In this document: positions 12,660-23,297 of the stretch, piece after piece
How positions within the stretch are numbered: the first letter of the stretch is position 1
Layout: each line of letters begins with the position of its first letter
DNA from: Phanerochaete sordida
Taxonomy: Eukaryota > Basidiomycota > Agaricomycetes > Polyporales > Phanerochaetaceae
DNA length: 64,000 bases
Reading direction: 5' to 3'
Assembly: GCA_019973155.2 (NCBI GenBank)
Contig: BPQB01000016.1
Coordinates: 186,001 to 250,000, forward strand
Notes under the pieces: model-generated
The model's input: only the letters and a program-made list of their open reading frames with translations
The model's database searches: none
Told to the model about the DNA's origin: nothing
Made by a program: the position numbers and the translations under genes

Positions 12660-13300
12660 TCCTGAGACTCTGCGAGAGCAGAAGAAGGAGTAGGTAGGAC
12701 GCTACTCGCGGATTTCGTCAAGCGCGAAATTCAGGCGAAATCCAGATATCCGAGCAGTGTGACGCGAACTACGTCACGCGGCTCGATTCTTGGACCCCGA
12801 ACACCCCCGTTCGCACTCACTCATTTGTCTCTTCCTCGTTCCTTACCTCACAGCCGCTATCGATCTCTTTCCTTCAGACAGCTACAGTTCAACGCATCGT
12901 AGATTTGGGATGACTCCAATTGTCCAATGCTAAAAGGCCACAGAGACGTCCAAAAATAAAGACTGGGTTCCTTGTACAAAGCGCAGGGCAGGTTCTTTTG
13001 CTGGGTATAAACGGCATAGCAAGGGTCGTCAGCAGCAAGGAAAGGAGGTTTAATACACAGCAAAGAATTAATGTGAAACGGGGCGTATGATACTATTTAC
13101 ATGGGCGGGAGCCAGGAAGCGGTGAGGAGGCGACGAGGCGTGGCAAATTATGCATCCAGTGCAAGAAGTAGGGGACTACGACTATGCTACGATAGGCGAA
13201 AGGAATGGGGTATAGAGTTCATCGTCTTGCATGGTGTGCGCGTGTGTCGGAAAGAAGAGAGAGAAGGGAGGATGGTGTCAAGTGTTCATCGTACATTGTC
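12660..13300. other. intergenic: QNS1 upstream and 3' flank of disordered-protein gene
   Basis: About 640 bases upstream of QNS1 and downstream of the next minus-strand gene. The part near 12840-13080 is AT-richer with tttctt tracts and could be a 3' UTR. No domain-bearing reading frame was found. Confidence 0.5.
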
Positions 13301-16246
13301 TTATGGTGGGGACTCGGAGACCGAATATTCCGAGAAGCGGACGTTGTCCGACATCAACCCCGTGTCGCCGAGGTGTAGCGTGCCGCCAGCCTGGTCGCTG
13401 AGCATCAGCAGATCGTCCCACTTAGCCGCCTTCTCCTTAGCGGACAGCTGCACCCGCGGCGAGTCAATTTCGCGGAAGCGAAGGGGCGAACGGAAGTTCG
13501 AGGCGGTCGCGGACGACGGCGATGCCGAGTGCGAGGTGTCGCGCTCGTGAATCGTCGACTGCATGGAGCCTGCGATGGACTTGCGGTCTAGGCTGCGCAC
13601 ATCAACGTTGATGGACGGCACATTTGGCGAACGCGGGGTACGGGGAGTGATGGGGAGCGAGCCTTGCGCCGGACCTGGCTGTGAAGAAAGGTCGAACGGC
13701 GGAGGCTTCCTGCGTGAACTCCTTCGCGGCCGCTGAGGGGTGTCGCTGAGGACGCCAAACTCGGATGTGGGAAGGGAGTGCCGGGAGGCTGACATGGTGG
13801 CGAAAAGGTTGGTAGGCTCTGCTGTTTCGAATGAGGGAATTAAGGGTGATGGAGGGTCAGAGCTGAGGTCTCCAGTCGCGTTCTTGCTGCCGGCGGTGTT
13901 GCTTCGTCTTGGAGGTGGGAGAGATGGTCGAACGTCACTCACAGGACGAGGGGCGTCCTCTCCGCCAAGGGACCGCGTGCGGCTTCTGCTCCGTTGGCGT
14001 GGCTTATGCAGCTCGTCTCCGCCCAGCTTGCTATAAAGCTCGCCAGGGTTCATGATATGTTGGCCGACATTAGGACTCGGGAGTGGAGGAAGCTCCTCGC
14101 CGTACGAGGATATCGATGAATGAGTGGAGTGGGACTTGTGGAAGTACCGCGAAGACGCCACCTCGGACGACATGGGGGAAGACGAGCGGGTCGTGGTGCT
14201 ATGCCGAGGACCGGTGGAAGGACGTGAACCGTGGTCGGTGTTCGTACGCGGCGAGCTCCGCACTGGGGCTGTTGACGGTCGTACAGCGGACATAGACGTT
14301 CGTGAATTTATAAAGCGCGAGACGCCAGTTTCGGAGGCGTCGTCGCGACCCTTGCGGATGTCAAATGTCGTCCTGGATGATGTGAGGTGCTTGTAGTCGT
14401 CCGGAAGGGCGGGAACAGGTGGCGGAGGAGTCGCATCATGATACTTGTCGCGCAAAGCACCGGTCGATATCCGCTTCATCAGCTTCCAGATCTTGCCCCC
14501 AGGCGACGTCTCATCGCTGCCCTTGCTGTTGGTGTCGGAGTCCTTGCCAATGAGTGACCGCATCGAGCGTAGTGTCTTGCCATCCCTGTCTTTGCGTTCT
14601 GGTGTACCATTTGCTACTGACGGAACGGAGCCGCCCGAGCGAACTTGCTGTCGGACATCGACGTACTCGTCCATGGAGGGGCCTAGTGGCCTCGAGACGC
14701 TCCCGGAGCTGCTCGTCGGCCGCCGTTCGCTCGACTCGTCGGCAGGGCCCCGTCCAGACTCCCTGGCTGCACCCGATCCGCTACGCTTGAACTTCCCGGA
14801 AACCTTCCTGCTGAGACTCTTTACCCCAGAGCCGCTGCTACTTGCCCTCGCCGAACGATACCGGTCGTCCACACTATACCGCGAGTCATAGCCCAACTCC
14901 CACGAGCTGTCCTCCGCACTGCCCACGGCGACGACTCGCCCCGCCGTACCGCCGAGGACTGTGTAGTACGCCCCACCGCTTTCCTCGCCTTCTTCCTCCA
15001 CTGGAGGCGTCGCCAGCCGACTGTCCGCCGACCGCTCCCTCTCAATCTTCCCCATGCGCCCGTCCCCACCTGATATCTCGGCCAACACTTCGCGACGCTG
15101 CTCTTGCTGCTTGTAGGCGTGGGCGACGGCGCCAGCAGGAGTGAGATTGACCGGAGGGGACTTGTGCCGTCGAAGTTCGTTCAGCTGGACCGGCTGGGCA
15201 ATGTCGCTCGTAACGCGCCTTGTACTAGGTGCCGTAGGACGCGAGAAGCTCTTCGAGGACGTTCGCGACGTAGGTTGGGGTTGTGACTGTTGGAAGGAAT
15301 GTGCGGTTGGGGTGGCAGGGTTCGAGGTCACGCTGGTCTTGCGCCGCAGCACGTTGCGCGACTTTGGAGGCTGGGCAGACGTATGCAATGACGCCCTGGA
15401 CGCAGACTTGCGGACTGTCGCCAAATCCTCGGTCGCTCGACGGGGTGGGGCTGGACGCTCGCCCAAAGAAGGGCCCACACCGAGGCGCTGTGACGACGGC
15501 TGTCGCGAGATACTCGTGGGGTATCTTGGGCTTCGGGGTGGTTCTGAGTCGGAGCCGAGAGACAGAATGGAGGAGCCACTGTGAGTCGGCGCGGTGGGCT
15601 TGCTCAGCAGCCTCTTCATGTCCAGGTGCAGGCCTGCGTCTCGTTCGACGCTCGTAATCGAAGACTTGCGCGTGGCAGGGTCGGACGGGATGCGGGACGC
15701 AGCCAGGCGGAGATTGTTGTTCGACCGCGACTGCGCCAGGGCCGGCTGGGACTGGACATGGTGACCATGTGCGTAGGGTGACAGTGACGGCCGGCGCGAC
15801 GGTGAGACAGGCGAAGGTGATGGACTGACTAGGTCGAGGGACGCCTCGGTCGAGAGCGCTGAGAGCGTCACAGGAAGGGAGCTGCTGACAACGTCGCCGG
15901 GACTCGGGAACATCGACATGCGGTCTGGAGACGCGGTGAGAGGCGACACCGGCGTAAGAGAGCCATAGTTTGACGGAGAATACCCGGCGCTCCGCCCAGT
16001 CGACGGTGAGGCAGTAGAGGGGGACGAAGAGCTGGCAGACTTTTTGCCGAAGGTCGCCCGCTGAAAGTCGTAGTCTAGCTTAATGCCGCCATGAGGATGG
16101 GGATTGGGGAGCGCAGACGACGATGTTTTCAGCGAAAGATGGATAGCGGGCTGGGCGCTGTGTTTTGTATTTGAACGTTTGCGAGAGGTCACTGGCTCCG
16201 CTGAGGTGTTGCGCTCTCCAGAGGGCTGTGATGGTTTATAGGACAT
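13301..16246 (-). CDS. large serine/proline-rich disordered protein, unknown function
   Basis: Uninterrupted 981-residue frame starting MSYKPSQPSGERNTS and ending FSEYSVSESPP. Composition is dominated by Ser, Pro, Arg and Thr with many SP/TP dipeptides, as in heavily phosphorylated scaffold-like fungal proteins. No catalytic domain, membrane segment or zinc motif was seen. The most conserved-looking islands are an amphipathic basic stretch at roughly residues 583-605 (KLMKRISTGALRDKY), a charged stretch near the C-terminus (SAKEKAAKWDDLLMLSDQAG), and the very C-terminus. It is intronless, unusual beside genes with 4-20 exons. Its length and uniform codon use argue that it is real. A role in polarity or signalling would be a guess. 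Confidence 0.8.
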   Translation of the reverse strand: MSYKPSQPSGERNTSAEPVTSRKRSNTKHSAQPAIHLSLKTSSSALPNPHPHGGIKLDYDFQRATFGKKSASSSSPSTASPSTGRSAGYSPSNYGSLTPVSPLTASPDRMSMFPSPGDVVSSSLPVTLSALSTEASLDLVSPSPSPVSPSRRPSLSPYAHGHHVQSQPALAQSRSNNNLRLAASRIPSDPATRKSSITSVERDAGLHLDMKRLLSKPTAPTHSGSSILSLGSDSEPPRSPRYPTSISRQPSSQRLGVGPSLGERPAPPRRATEDLATVRKSASRASLHTSAQPPKSRNVLRRKTSVTSNPATPTAHSFQQSQPQPTSRTSSKSFSRPTAPSTRRVTSDIAQPVQLNELRRHKSPPVNLTPAGAVAHAYKQQEQRREVLAEISGGDGRMGKIERERSADSRLATPPVEEEGEESGGAYYTVLGGTAGRVVAVGSAEDSSWELGYDSRYSVDDRYRSARASSSGSGVKSLSRKVSGKFKRSGSGAARESGRGPADESSERRPTSSSGSVSRPLGPSMDEYVDVRQQVRSGGSVPSVANGTPERKDRDGKTLRSMRSLIGKDSDTNSKGSDETSPGGKIWKLMKRISTGALRDKYHDATPPPPVPALPDDYKHLTSSRTTFDIRKGRDDASETGVSRFINSRTSMSAVRPSTAPVRSSPRTNTDHGSRPSTGPRHSTTTRSSSPMSSEVASSRYFHKSHSTHSSISSYGEELPPLPSPNVGQHIMNPGELYSKLGGDELHKPRQRSRSRTRSLGGEDAPRPVSDVRPSLPPPRRSNTAGSKNATGDLSSDPPSPLIPSFETAEPTNLFATMSASRHSLPTSEFGVLSDTPQRPRRSSRRKPPPFDLSSQPGPAQGSLPITPRTPRSPNVPSINVDVRSLDRKSIAGSMQSTIHERDTSHSASPSSATASNFRSPLRFREIDSPRVQLSAKEKAAKWDDLLMLSDQAGGTLHLGDTGLMSDNVRFSEYSVSESPP

Positions 16247-17658
16247 GTAGAGCTCTCTGTTCGGCTCGGGTCAGCTGTGCGCACGGTGCTTCGGATGTAT
16301 ACTCACATTCTGAATCGTCAAGTATTCACAGGCAGCAAAGAATTGAGTACAGCTTCAGAAGAGCCTGGACGTGTTATGCACCAATTAATCGGCGAGCCAG
16401 GGTAGACTTCATCACATTACTCACATAATCCCAACAGGATAGCAAAGCAACAGTTCACAGCTCCCCAAAGCAGAGTTTTGCAAAGATTTACAGGTCCAGG
16501 AAGCGTCGCAAAAAGACGGATAGGTGAGTTAGCGGCGACCAGGCTACGCGTAGATAATCCGAGTGTCAGGATTGGGTTGGTCACTGTCCGTGCGGGGGTC
16601 AGGCTGCAGATTAGGGGGGGAGAGCCAAGGATCGTGAGGGTAGTGGACGAAGCAAGGAGCGACAGTGGGTAACAGAACGGACGTCGAGACTCGATGGAGG
16701 GACGGGAGGGACGAGCAGGGCGAGAAAACGGGTCGAGGAGAAACTCTTTCGCTGGCAGAGAAACGGCGAGCCCGCAGCACGTGACAGAATCTCTGCGTTA
16801 ATTGGTTCCGCCCGTAATTGACCGCACCTCACGCTGGAACACCCAACACGACGCGCACATCCCGCATTTCGACGTCGCAGACGTTATTCGCGACATTCTC
16901 TACCGCTACTGCATTGTCTGACATTGTCGCTGAGCTGCAGCTCTTGTGGTTTGGCGGCATCCGGGGGCGGCGTTGCGGGGTTAGTTGTTGAGATCATCGA
17001 TTGTCGCCAACGCTACATCCAAGCCGGGACGACGACAAACTGACATTACGCACTACTCATCCGAATACCGCGTGTCTGGCCGCGCCGCTGCGAGCATGAA
17101 TATAATCCGCGCCTACAAAATATATTGCCTATCTTGCGACCTCCCAACGGTGGAGGAGCTCTCGCCATTTGCGGCCCCTGGCTATCATCCCATAATTAAC
17201 TGGCGGATCAGGGACCGCCATTATTAAGACGAGGCCAAGAAGCGGTCTCGAGAGAAGCGGGATAAATATGGTGCGACGTACGGTGGGCATCTCGAGTCCA
17301 GCCGCTTTGCAGGCAGCGAAGGCCAGAGGAATGCTGCCTTCGCTCGGGACTCGCGTCAAGGTCATGTAGCGATAGCATCATATGTGGCAATCCTAAGCCT
17401 CTCATCAGTGGCCACGGCGACCAGTTCACTTACTCTGTGGATAGTGCGATGGGGGGCGGGGCCGCCGACGGGTACTCTGTGAATGCCGCAACCCCTGCTT
17501 GCATTCGGTGGAGATAGGCTCGGACATTGCAACACAACCCCTTGTGTGCGAAGTCAGAAGGTAGTGCGCCTGAACACACTTGTAGGACACAGGCAGCGGT
17601 GAAACCGGAGTAGCGAGAACCCAATAAATTAATCATGCGCCCGTACCGTACACAACCC
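16247..17658. other. intergenic, 1.4 kb, no gene recognised
   Basis: Lies upstream of the disordered-protein gene and downstream of BUD20. Short frames occur on both strands, but none has splice-linked continuity or a recognisable family. It presumably contains the promoter of the 13.3-16.2 kb gene. Confidence 0.5.
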
Positions 17659-18205
17659 TCACATCTCAACATCCTGCTCCATCTGTATTGACTTTGCCGT
17701 AGATGTGGTAGGTCTCTTGCCTTCCCGGCCGAGACCCGCGGCACGCTCAGCCTCCTCGATGGTGTACGCTGGCTCTTTAAGCTCTTTTAGGCGTCGCTTG
17801 TGAACTTTGCTTCGCCAATGAGACTTGAGAGCAGCATCCGTTTCGTAGTATCTTTACAAGGCTGTCAGCGTAGTCTCGCATGAGCTCTCCACACGACTTA
17901 CTTTGCGCACTCGACGCAGTAGTGCTGCGCGAGACCTGGCTTTTCATAGTCTATTGGCTGCGCCTCCAGAGCAGCACGATTCTGACAAATCTCGTCAGCA
18001 ACTATGCCGAGGCTTGAAGACAATTGAACGCACCTTGGGGTCCAAGTCTATGAGCTGAATCTGATCCAAGTCTTTCGTCCGCGCCTGTGGTCGTCCGTGA
18101 GCCCTGGCCAAATGTACCGAAATCAGTGTGGCGTACCCTCGTCCTAGCAGCTCTGTGCACGTCTCGCTGTGCATGATGCGTCCTCGAGCGGCGTAACCGA
18201 CCCAT
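17659..18205 (-). CDS. BUD20: Bud20/ZNF593-type C2H2 zinc-finger protein
   Basis: Small nuclear shuttling protein of the Bud20/ZNF593 family, associated with pre-60S ribosomal particles and their export. Exons (minus): 18205-18137, 18084-18034, 17981-17902, 17851-17659, all in phase; 130 residues. The basic start [10 protein letters not shown], the segment [14 protein letters not shown], and a single C2H2 finger (Cys62, Cys65, His78, His84; [19 protein letters not shown]) followed by a basic tail match the family. Splitting the finger across an intron explains why no single frame shows it. The gene is divergent from APN2. Confidence 0.93.
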
Positions 18206-18443
18206 TTTTTGATAGGTGGAAGGGGAGTGTGAGAGGAGGTGTGCAAGAGCAAAATGCCTCCCAAAGCGGACCAGCTGCAAATCTGAGATCGAGATCACGT
18301 GCAGGCGGCTTGTGGGGTAGGGCGCTTGCACCTTCCTCCGCGACCGCGAGGACGGAATTGCATCTTCAACTTGGCCGTCTCATTGTTCGCGCTCTCTTCT
18401 GGTTGAGACGTGTATATCGGAGAGTGGTAGATTTGAGATTGGT
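18206..18443. promoter_or_regulatory. bidirectional promoter, BUD20/APN2
   Basis: 238 bases between the divergent start codons of BUD20 and APN2. It must contain both 5' UTRs and core promoters. No clear TATA box was identified. Confidence 0.5.
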
Positions 18444-20518
18444 ATGAGAATACTGTCATGGAACATCGTGAGTTCTTGTGCGCTATCCTTCTGACCGACT
18501 CATGAACTTCGACGCGTCGAGACAGAACGGTATCCGCACGCTCCCTCAGTATCATCCGTAAGTACTTTCGCGGATCCAGAAATACTCAGGTTAGCCGTAT
18601 GACGTGGTATCCTGCAGATGGAATACCATGAAGAGCTGCGAAGGTATCCTTGACGAAGTTGGTGCCGACATCATCTGCTTCCAAGGTGCGTCCTCGTTCA
18701 GGAATGTATGGCCGCGCTGTTTACGCGTAAACTGCAGAGATGAAGTCTAGCCGTGCAGCGCTTCCCAAAGATGTTGCTATAGCCGACAACTACACGCCAT
18801 TCTTCTCATTTCCAGTCTCGAAGGGAGGCTACAGCGGCGTGGCCGTTTACACGAAGTCCTCGGAGGCCGTCCCGCTAAAGGCTGAGGAAGGCTTGTCCGG
18901 TAGACTTCAGCCTAAGCCATCTCTGACAGCAGAAGAGCGCATCTCGCCGGCATACCCGTCCCTAGACGACATCGTAGCCTATCCTGCCGAGGACGGCAGC
19001 GTACCGGAGACGTTCGACGACTTGGACTCTGAAGGCCGAGGACTCGTGTTAGACTTCGGCCTCTTCGTGCTTATCAATGTTTACTGCCCCAACGAGACGT
19101 CAGATGCACGACTTTCGTTCAAGATGAATTATCACCTCCTGCTCGCGGAACGCGTCCGGCGGCTCATCAGTGAAGGACGGGAAGTCATCGTTCTTGGAGA
19201 CATGAACATTTGCGCGACACCATTAGACCACTGTGACGGCCACTTGTCCAGCGTACAGGACGTCTTCTGGGAACATCCAGCTCGGCAGTGGTTTCATCGT
19301 TGGCTAGGACCTGATGGACCTATGGTTGATGTTGTCCGAACGTACTGGCCTGAGCGAAAGGGCATGTTCACGTGTGGGTAGATCTCATTGTACCCTGTTG
19401 ACGTCGCATGCTCATTTGATCGCAGGCTGGAACATGCGTATCCAAGCACGCGAAACAAATTACGGCACCAGAGTCGACTACATTCTCGTCACGAAGGGTC
19501 TGCTGAAGTGGATCAAACATGGTGATATACAGCCGTCGGTCAAAGGGTCCGATCACTGTCCCATTTACATTGACCTGCATGATGAAATCCTCCTTGAGAC
19601 AGGAGCCACGGTCAAGCTGCGGGACGCTATGAAGCAATGTCACGAGCCGAAAGTGGTGCCGAGGCTATCAGCCAAGAGCTGGGAAGAGTTCTCTGGCAAG
19701 CAGACCTTGCTATCCACGTTCTTCGGCAAGAAGGGCGAGGTTAAGGCGTCTCCCGACAAGTCGCCCACGTCCACGCAGTCCACTACCTCGCCCTCTGCCA
19801 CGCCTCCTCAGCCACACATCGAAGCCGGACCATCTACACTACCCCGCAAGGCGTCCTCATCGCGGCCTACGGAGTCACTGACGAAGAAGCGCTCACTTCC
19901 CCAGACGAACGCTATGTCCACGAAGAAGAAGCAGAAGAAGGCACCCGGCCAGCAGACGCTCGGGTCGTTCTTCAGCAAGCCAACCGCTACCAACGGCGCG
20001 TCGACCAGCAAACGGCCCGCGGAGGTCATCGAGCTCGACAGCGACACGGAACCCTCGCTCTCGCAGACGACCGACAGGGCCGACGACGCGGACCAGCTCG
20101 ACGCAGACTACCAGCTCGCGTGCGAGCTCGCCGCGTCGCAGGACAACGCCGCGCCGTCGTCCTCCCCGTCCACCCGCTCGCCATCCGAGAGCAAGGCAGC
20201 GTGGGCGAGCGTCTTCGCGCCCGTGAAGCCTCCGAACTGCACCGTGCACGGCGAGCCCGCGCGCAAGTACACGGTGAACAAGCCGGGCCCGAACAAGGGA
20301 CGGACGTTCTACCTATGTTCGCGGTACGTCGTCTTCGTGTGCTTCTCGCGTGCGGACCGCGCTGACCCTCCGTGGATAGGCCCGTTGGCCCGGGGTACGA
20401 CAAGGGGAAGGGCGAGCGGCTGCGGCACGAGGTGAACTACGAGTACCGGTGCAACTACTTCAAGTGGGCGAGCGACGTGAAGCGGGACGCCTCCGCGGCT
20501 CCGAAGAAGCCGCCATGA
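18444..20518 (+). CDS. APN2: AP endonuclease 2 (exonuclease III family)
   Basis: Class II AP endonuclease and 3' exonuclease of base-excision repair. Exons: 18444-18467, 18526-18557, 18618-18685, 18738-19373, 19426-20323, 20380-20518; 598 residues. The first two exons are tiny but give the family start MRILSWNINGIRTL. Catalytic residues are visible: Glu42 (FQEMKS), Asp196/Asn198 (LGDMNI), YGTRVDYI, and SDHCPIYIDL with the histidine near 297. The C-terminus has a GRF zinc finger (CTVHGEPARKY, YLCSR, CNYFKW). Two PCNA-interacting motifs occur, QTLLSTFF (346-353) and QQTLGSFF (429-436), in the disordered linker. The intron-4 donor (exon ends at 19373) was placed so that FTC joins WNMR in phase. 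Confidence 0.95.
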
Positions 20519-20896
20519 CGCGGGTCGTGTCGTATTGCCCACTGATGTGCCCGTCGCAGTCTCGCGCTGAATGATTATCGGTCTGTCTTCTTGGAGGAAT
20601 ATAATTGGATCCCGCTCGTTTCCAGTAATTGCTCCGTTGGCTGACGCCGCGATTGGCGTCATCGACGAAAGACGGACTCGTCCGTGTCCGCCTCGTCACC
20701 TACTGCTGCGGCGACGGGGATGTTGCGTGGCGGCTGCCCGCACTCTTATTGTTCGAGCGCGATAGCGGGGACCTTGGAAGCCTTGGCGCTGTGGCACTCT
20801 AGGGCCCCGGACGGTAGCCTTATATGCGCTGAGTTCCGCGATTCTCTCGAGCTCGCGCTTCCCCTCACGACTCGGACATCGAGGGCCCTTACCATC
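20519..20896. other. intergenic upstream of family copy 1
   Basis: About 380 bases after APN2. Contains the TATATGCGC-type motif at about 20821-20829, some 70 bases before the next start codon, where it may mark a 5' UTR intron. No gene seen. Confidence 0.4.
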
Positions 20897-21723
20897 ATGC
20901 GCTGCAACTACCCTATCCCACGCCCTGTTCACTGGAAAGATTCTCGATTTGTCTCTTCGATTCCCGGGCTGTCGGCTGAGGAGCAGCAAGAGCTGCGTGT
21001 GAGTGACGGTTCCAATATAGCTTGTATTCAGGCTTCTTCATTAACCGAGTGCTGCCCCGCAGGATGCTCTGCCCCCCGCGGCGCAGAAGCATCTGAACGG
21101 CGGCACATGGAGCATGCAGATGCCAGAGAAGCTGGAAACATTTATGGAAGAGGTGGGTACATATATATTTTCATGGTCGCCGAACGGGAAGTAGATGAGT
21201 TCGAGTCGTAGATTCAGCTCAAACTGCCCTTCCTCGCTCAGTACGAAGACGCGTGGCCTGCCGAAGGCTGTATGCGGCAGTACCTCATGAAACGGAGAGA
21301 GCTAGAAGGGCGTAGACGGAAGAGAGCTGCCTTCGCGCGTGCGACTTCGAGGAGTAGCCAGCGTGATGAAAGCTCAGCTCCCGAGGCCCTCAAAAAGAGT
21401 CTGGGTTCTGGAGGTCCAGGTGCGAAATAATCTTAGTCGCATGTCTGAGCTCTCAAGCTGACGTACGCGGCATCATAGGCCTCAACGTGACGGTGAACCC
21501 CCTCAGCACAGGCCCAGTACAGACCTTCCTGCAATCCATTTGTCCCGCGATGGGCGAACTCACGATAGTTTTCGTCCAAGGCGGAATTGTGGACGAGGCG
21601 CACCTAGACCAGCTTGGGGGTCTGCAGAAGGCGGAGCAGCTGCAGTTTTTGAGAAACGACTTGGGACTCAACGCATTTCAGGCTAGGGTGGTGCGGCTTG
21701 CTCTAGCTACGCGTAAGAAGTAG
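20897..21723 (+). CDS. four-exon family protein, copy 1 (unrecognised)
   Basis: Exons: 20897-20998, 21063-21152, 21212-21419, 21479-21723; 214 residues. It shares architecture and motifs with three other genes in the window (24.9, 26.2 and 46.2 kb). Exon 1 ends with IPGLSAEEQQELR. Exon 2 is about 30 codons, helical (HLNGGTW). Exon 3 opens PFLAQYEDAWPAEG followed by basic residues. Exon 4 encodes a C-terminal helical module of about 65 residues (FLQSICPAMGELT, GGIVDEAHLDQL, LGLNAFQARVV). The third intron is phase 1, unlike the phase 0 introns of the other copies. The C-terminal module resembles a SAM-like or death-fold-like helical bundle in pattern only. The function is unknown and the four sites of homology are inferred by eye. 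Confidence 0.75.
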
Positions 21724-21948
21724 GCGGACGTGCGCGTGATGGGGCGAAAGTACTGGTCCGAGACCGCGCTCCTACAAAATGTCGTCCAGAGCTGGAATAT
21801 AGAAAGTCTCGCCTTCGCCATCCTCCGTTCCTATGTAGTGTTGTTCGAGCTTGATCAGGCAGAGAAGTGTCCCATATGATAGACATATATTATTCCAAGC
21901 GCACATATACAGATATATAGAACACGGCGAAGTGTCTAGGCTAGGCAA
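21724..21948. other. intergenic between family copy 1 and the inverted-repeat element
   Basis: 225 bases, AT-rich towards its end (tatatattattcc around 21880-21920). Probably the 3' UTR of the upstream gene. No gene seen. Confidence 0.4.
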
Positions 21949-22505
21949 GCAGACGGCGAGCGAAAAGTAATGTTTAAGGCGCGTGTTGGTTTCACTCCCG
22001 GGGCCAGGAGCCCCGAGAGCTACTTATCCCAGGGACCGCGAAAAGGTCCGCGCCAGGACAGCTCCCGAAGGAGCCGCCCTCCCCCAGGACGCACCTTTCA
22101 CTCGCAGCCGTTGCTAAAAGATGTCAATGTAGAGAGAGAAAATGAGACAGGAAATCCGGCGTTGAGCCGTTGCGCGTCTCCAGCCGGCACCCGATACCGC
22201 CTGCCCGGGGGCGACATAGTCACGATGCCCGGCGAGGACGGCTCCCCCTGGAACGTTATGCGGAGTTGGAGCGTACACTCACGGCGGCATCGGGTACACG
22301 CGCCAGCCAACGAGGGCGGCGGCGAGCTGGAGAGGAAGGGAGCGGGCGACGCTCCGACGGCTGCGCTGTTGGTGAAGTCAGCTCGTTGTCGACGACGGCG
22401 ACGACGACGAAGAGAGACTCACAGTGGATCTTGCAAGGGAAGGCTGGGAGACGAGGAGCGGCGGTGTGCTGAGGTTCCTCCTCGCCGTCGCCGGGGGTAT
22501 TTATA
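21949..22505 (-). repeat. left inverted-repeat arm, possible outward spliced transcript
   Basis: Read on the minus strand it starts with TATAAATA (22505-22498), then a canonical intron pattern at 22422-22366 (GTGAGT donor, CTGAC branch, AACAG acceptor, 57 nt). It ends with three GC-rich hairpins between roughly 21990 and 22080. Long open frames exist on the opposite strand, but a near-identical frame appears in the other arm simply because the DNA is repeated. I do not regard them as protein genes. Confidence 0.65.
22498..22505 (-). promoter_or_regulatory. TATA box of left arm
   Basis: TATAAATA on the minus strand, facing left, at the exact inner limit of homology between the arms. The matching sequence in the right arm is at 23290-23297. 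Confidence 0.55.
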
Positions 22506-23289
22506 CACTTCTGGGGCTGGATCGAGCGCCTGGCAAGGCGACCGCGGACGCGTTGTTTGGTCGCGCCGCACGGCGGACGCGAAGGCCGGCGACTCCGAGT
22601 CGCCCTACGGCGGCCGGCCAGACGGCAAGGCCCAGCAGCCCAGCAGCCTGGCCGGCTGCCGTCGGTCGCCCGCAAGCATGAGCCTGGCCGGAGCCGGCAG
22701 ACGAAGTTCCTGCAGCTCGAACGTGAGCATCCACGGTGACCAGCGAGCACTTACCTACCAGCAAAGCCAGAAACTCTGCAAGAGCAAGACTGTACGGCAG
22801 GAGTTCGACTTGCGATCGCGCGTCGCCGCGTCGCAGCTTAAAGTAGACAGAGGTGGGCGGGAGCAGGACGCGTGCAGGGCTACGCAAGCCAAAGTCCGCG
22901 GGGCGCTTGGCCTCGTCCCAAACGGGCAGGCGTCGTCGTTCAGAACAGACTGCTTGCTCCCGACGTCCACCATCTCGCACTCCGAACGAAGACAGGGGAC
23001 TAAACGTAAAGCTCGGATACTTACGCTTTGGTCGCTACGCTATCAGCTGCCGTGCGCGGCGAGGCAAAGCTCGCGGACGATGCGCCAAAGCGTGCCGGGG
23101 ACGGTGCCGGACTCGATCGACTCGCCGTCCGGCAGAAGGGCGAGCTGGCCGCATCCGGGGCCCTCGCCGGCGACGCCCCACGGCGGCGGTGGAGCGAGCC
23201 AAACAACGCGACTCGCGGGGCAGCCAACAAGCGCACGTGACGCCGTTGACCGCCGTTCAACAAGATCCCGTGCACCAACGAGCGAAAGG
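22506..23289. other. unique centre of the inverted-repeat element
   Basis: GC-rich stretch between the arms. The minus strand has exon-like pieces with good donors: a segment ending LWRIVRELCLAAHG near 23050, a GTAAGTATC donor near 23031, and a segment DFGLRSPARVLLPPTSVYF to ALAEFLALLV (about 22930-22760) followed by GTAAGTGC. These suggest a captured or decayed gene fragment, but no family was recognised and no complete frame could be assembled. Confidence 0.35.
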
Positions 23290-23297
23290 TATAAATA
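23290..23297 (+). promoter_or_regulatory. TATA box of right arm
   Basis: TATAAATA facing right, at the inner edge of the right arm, mirror of the box at 22498-22505. Confidence 0.55.
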
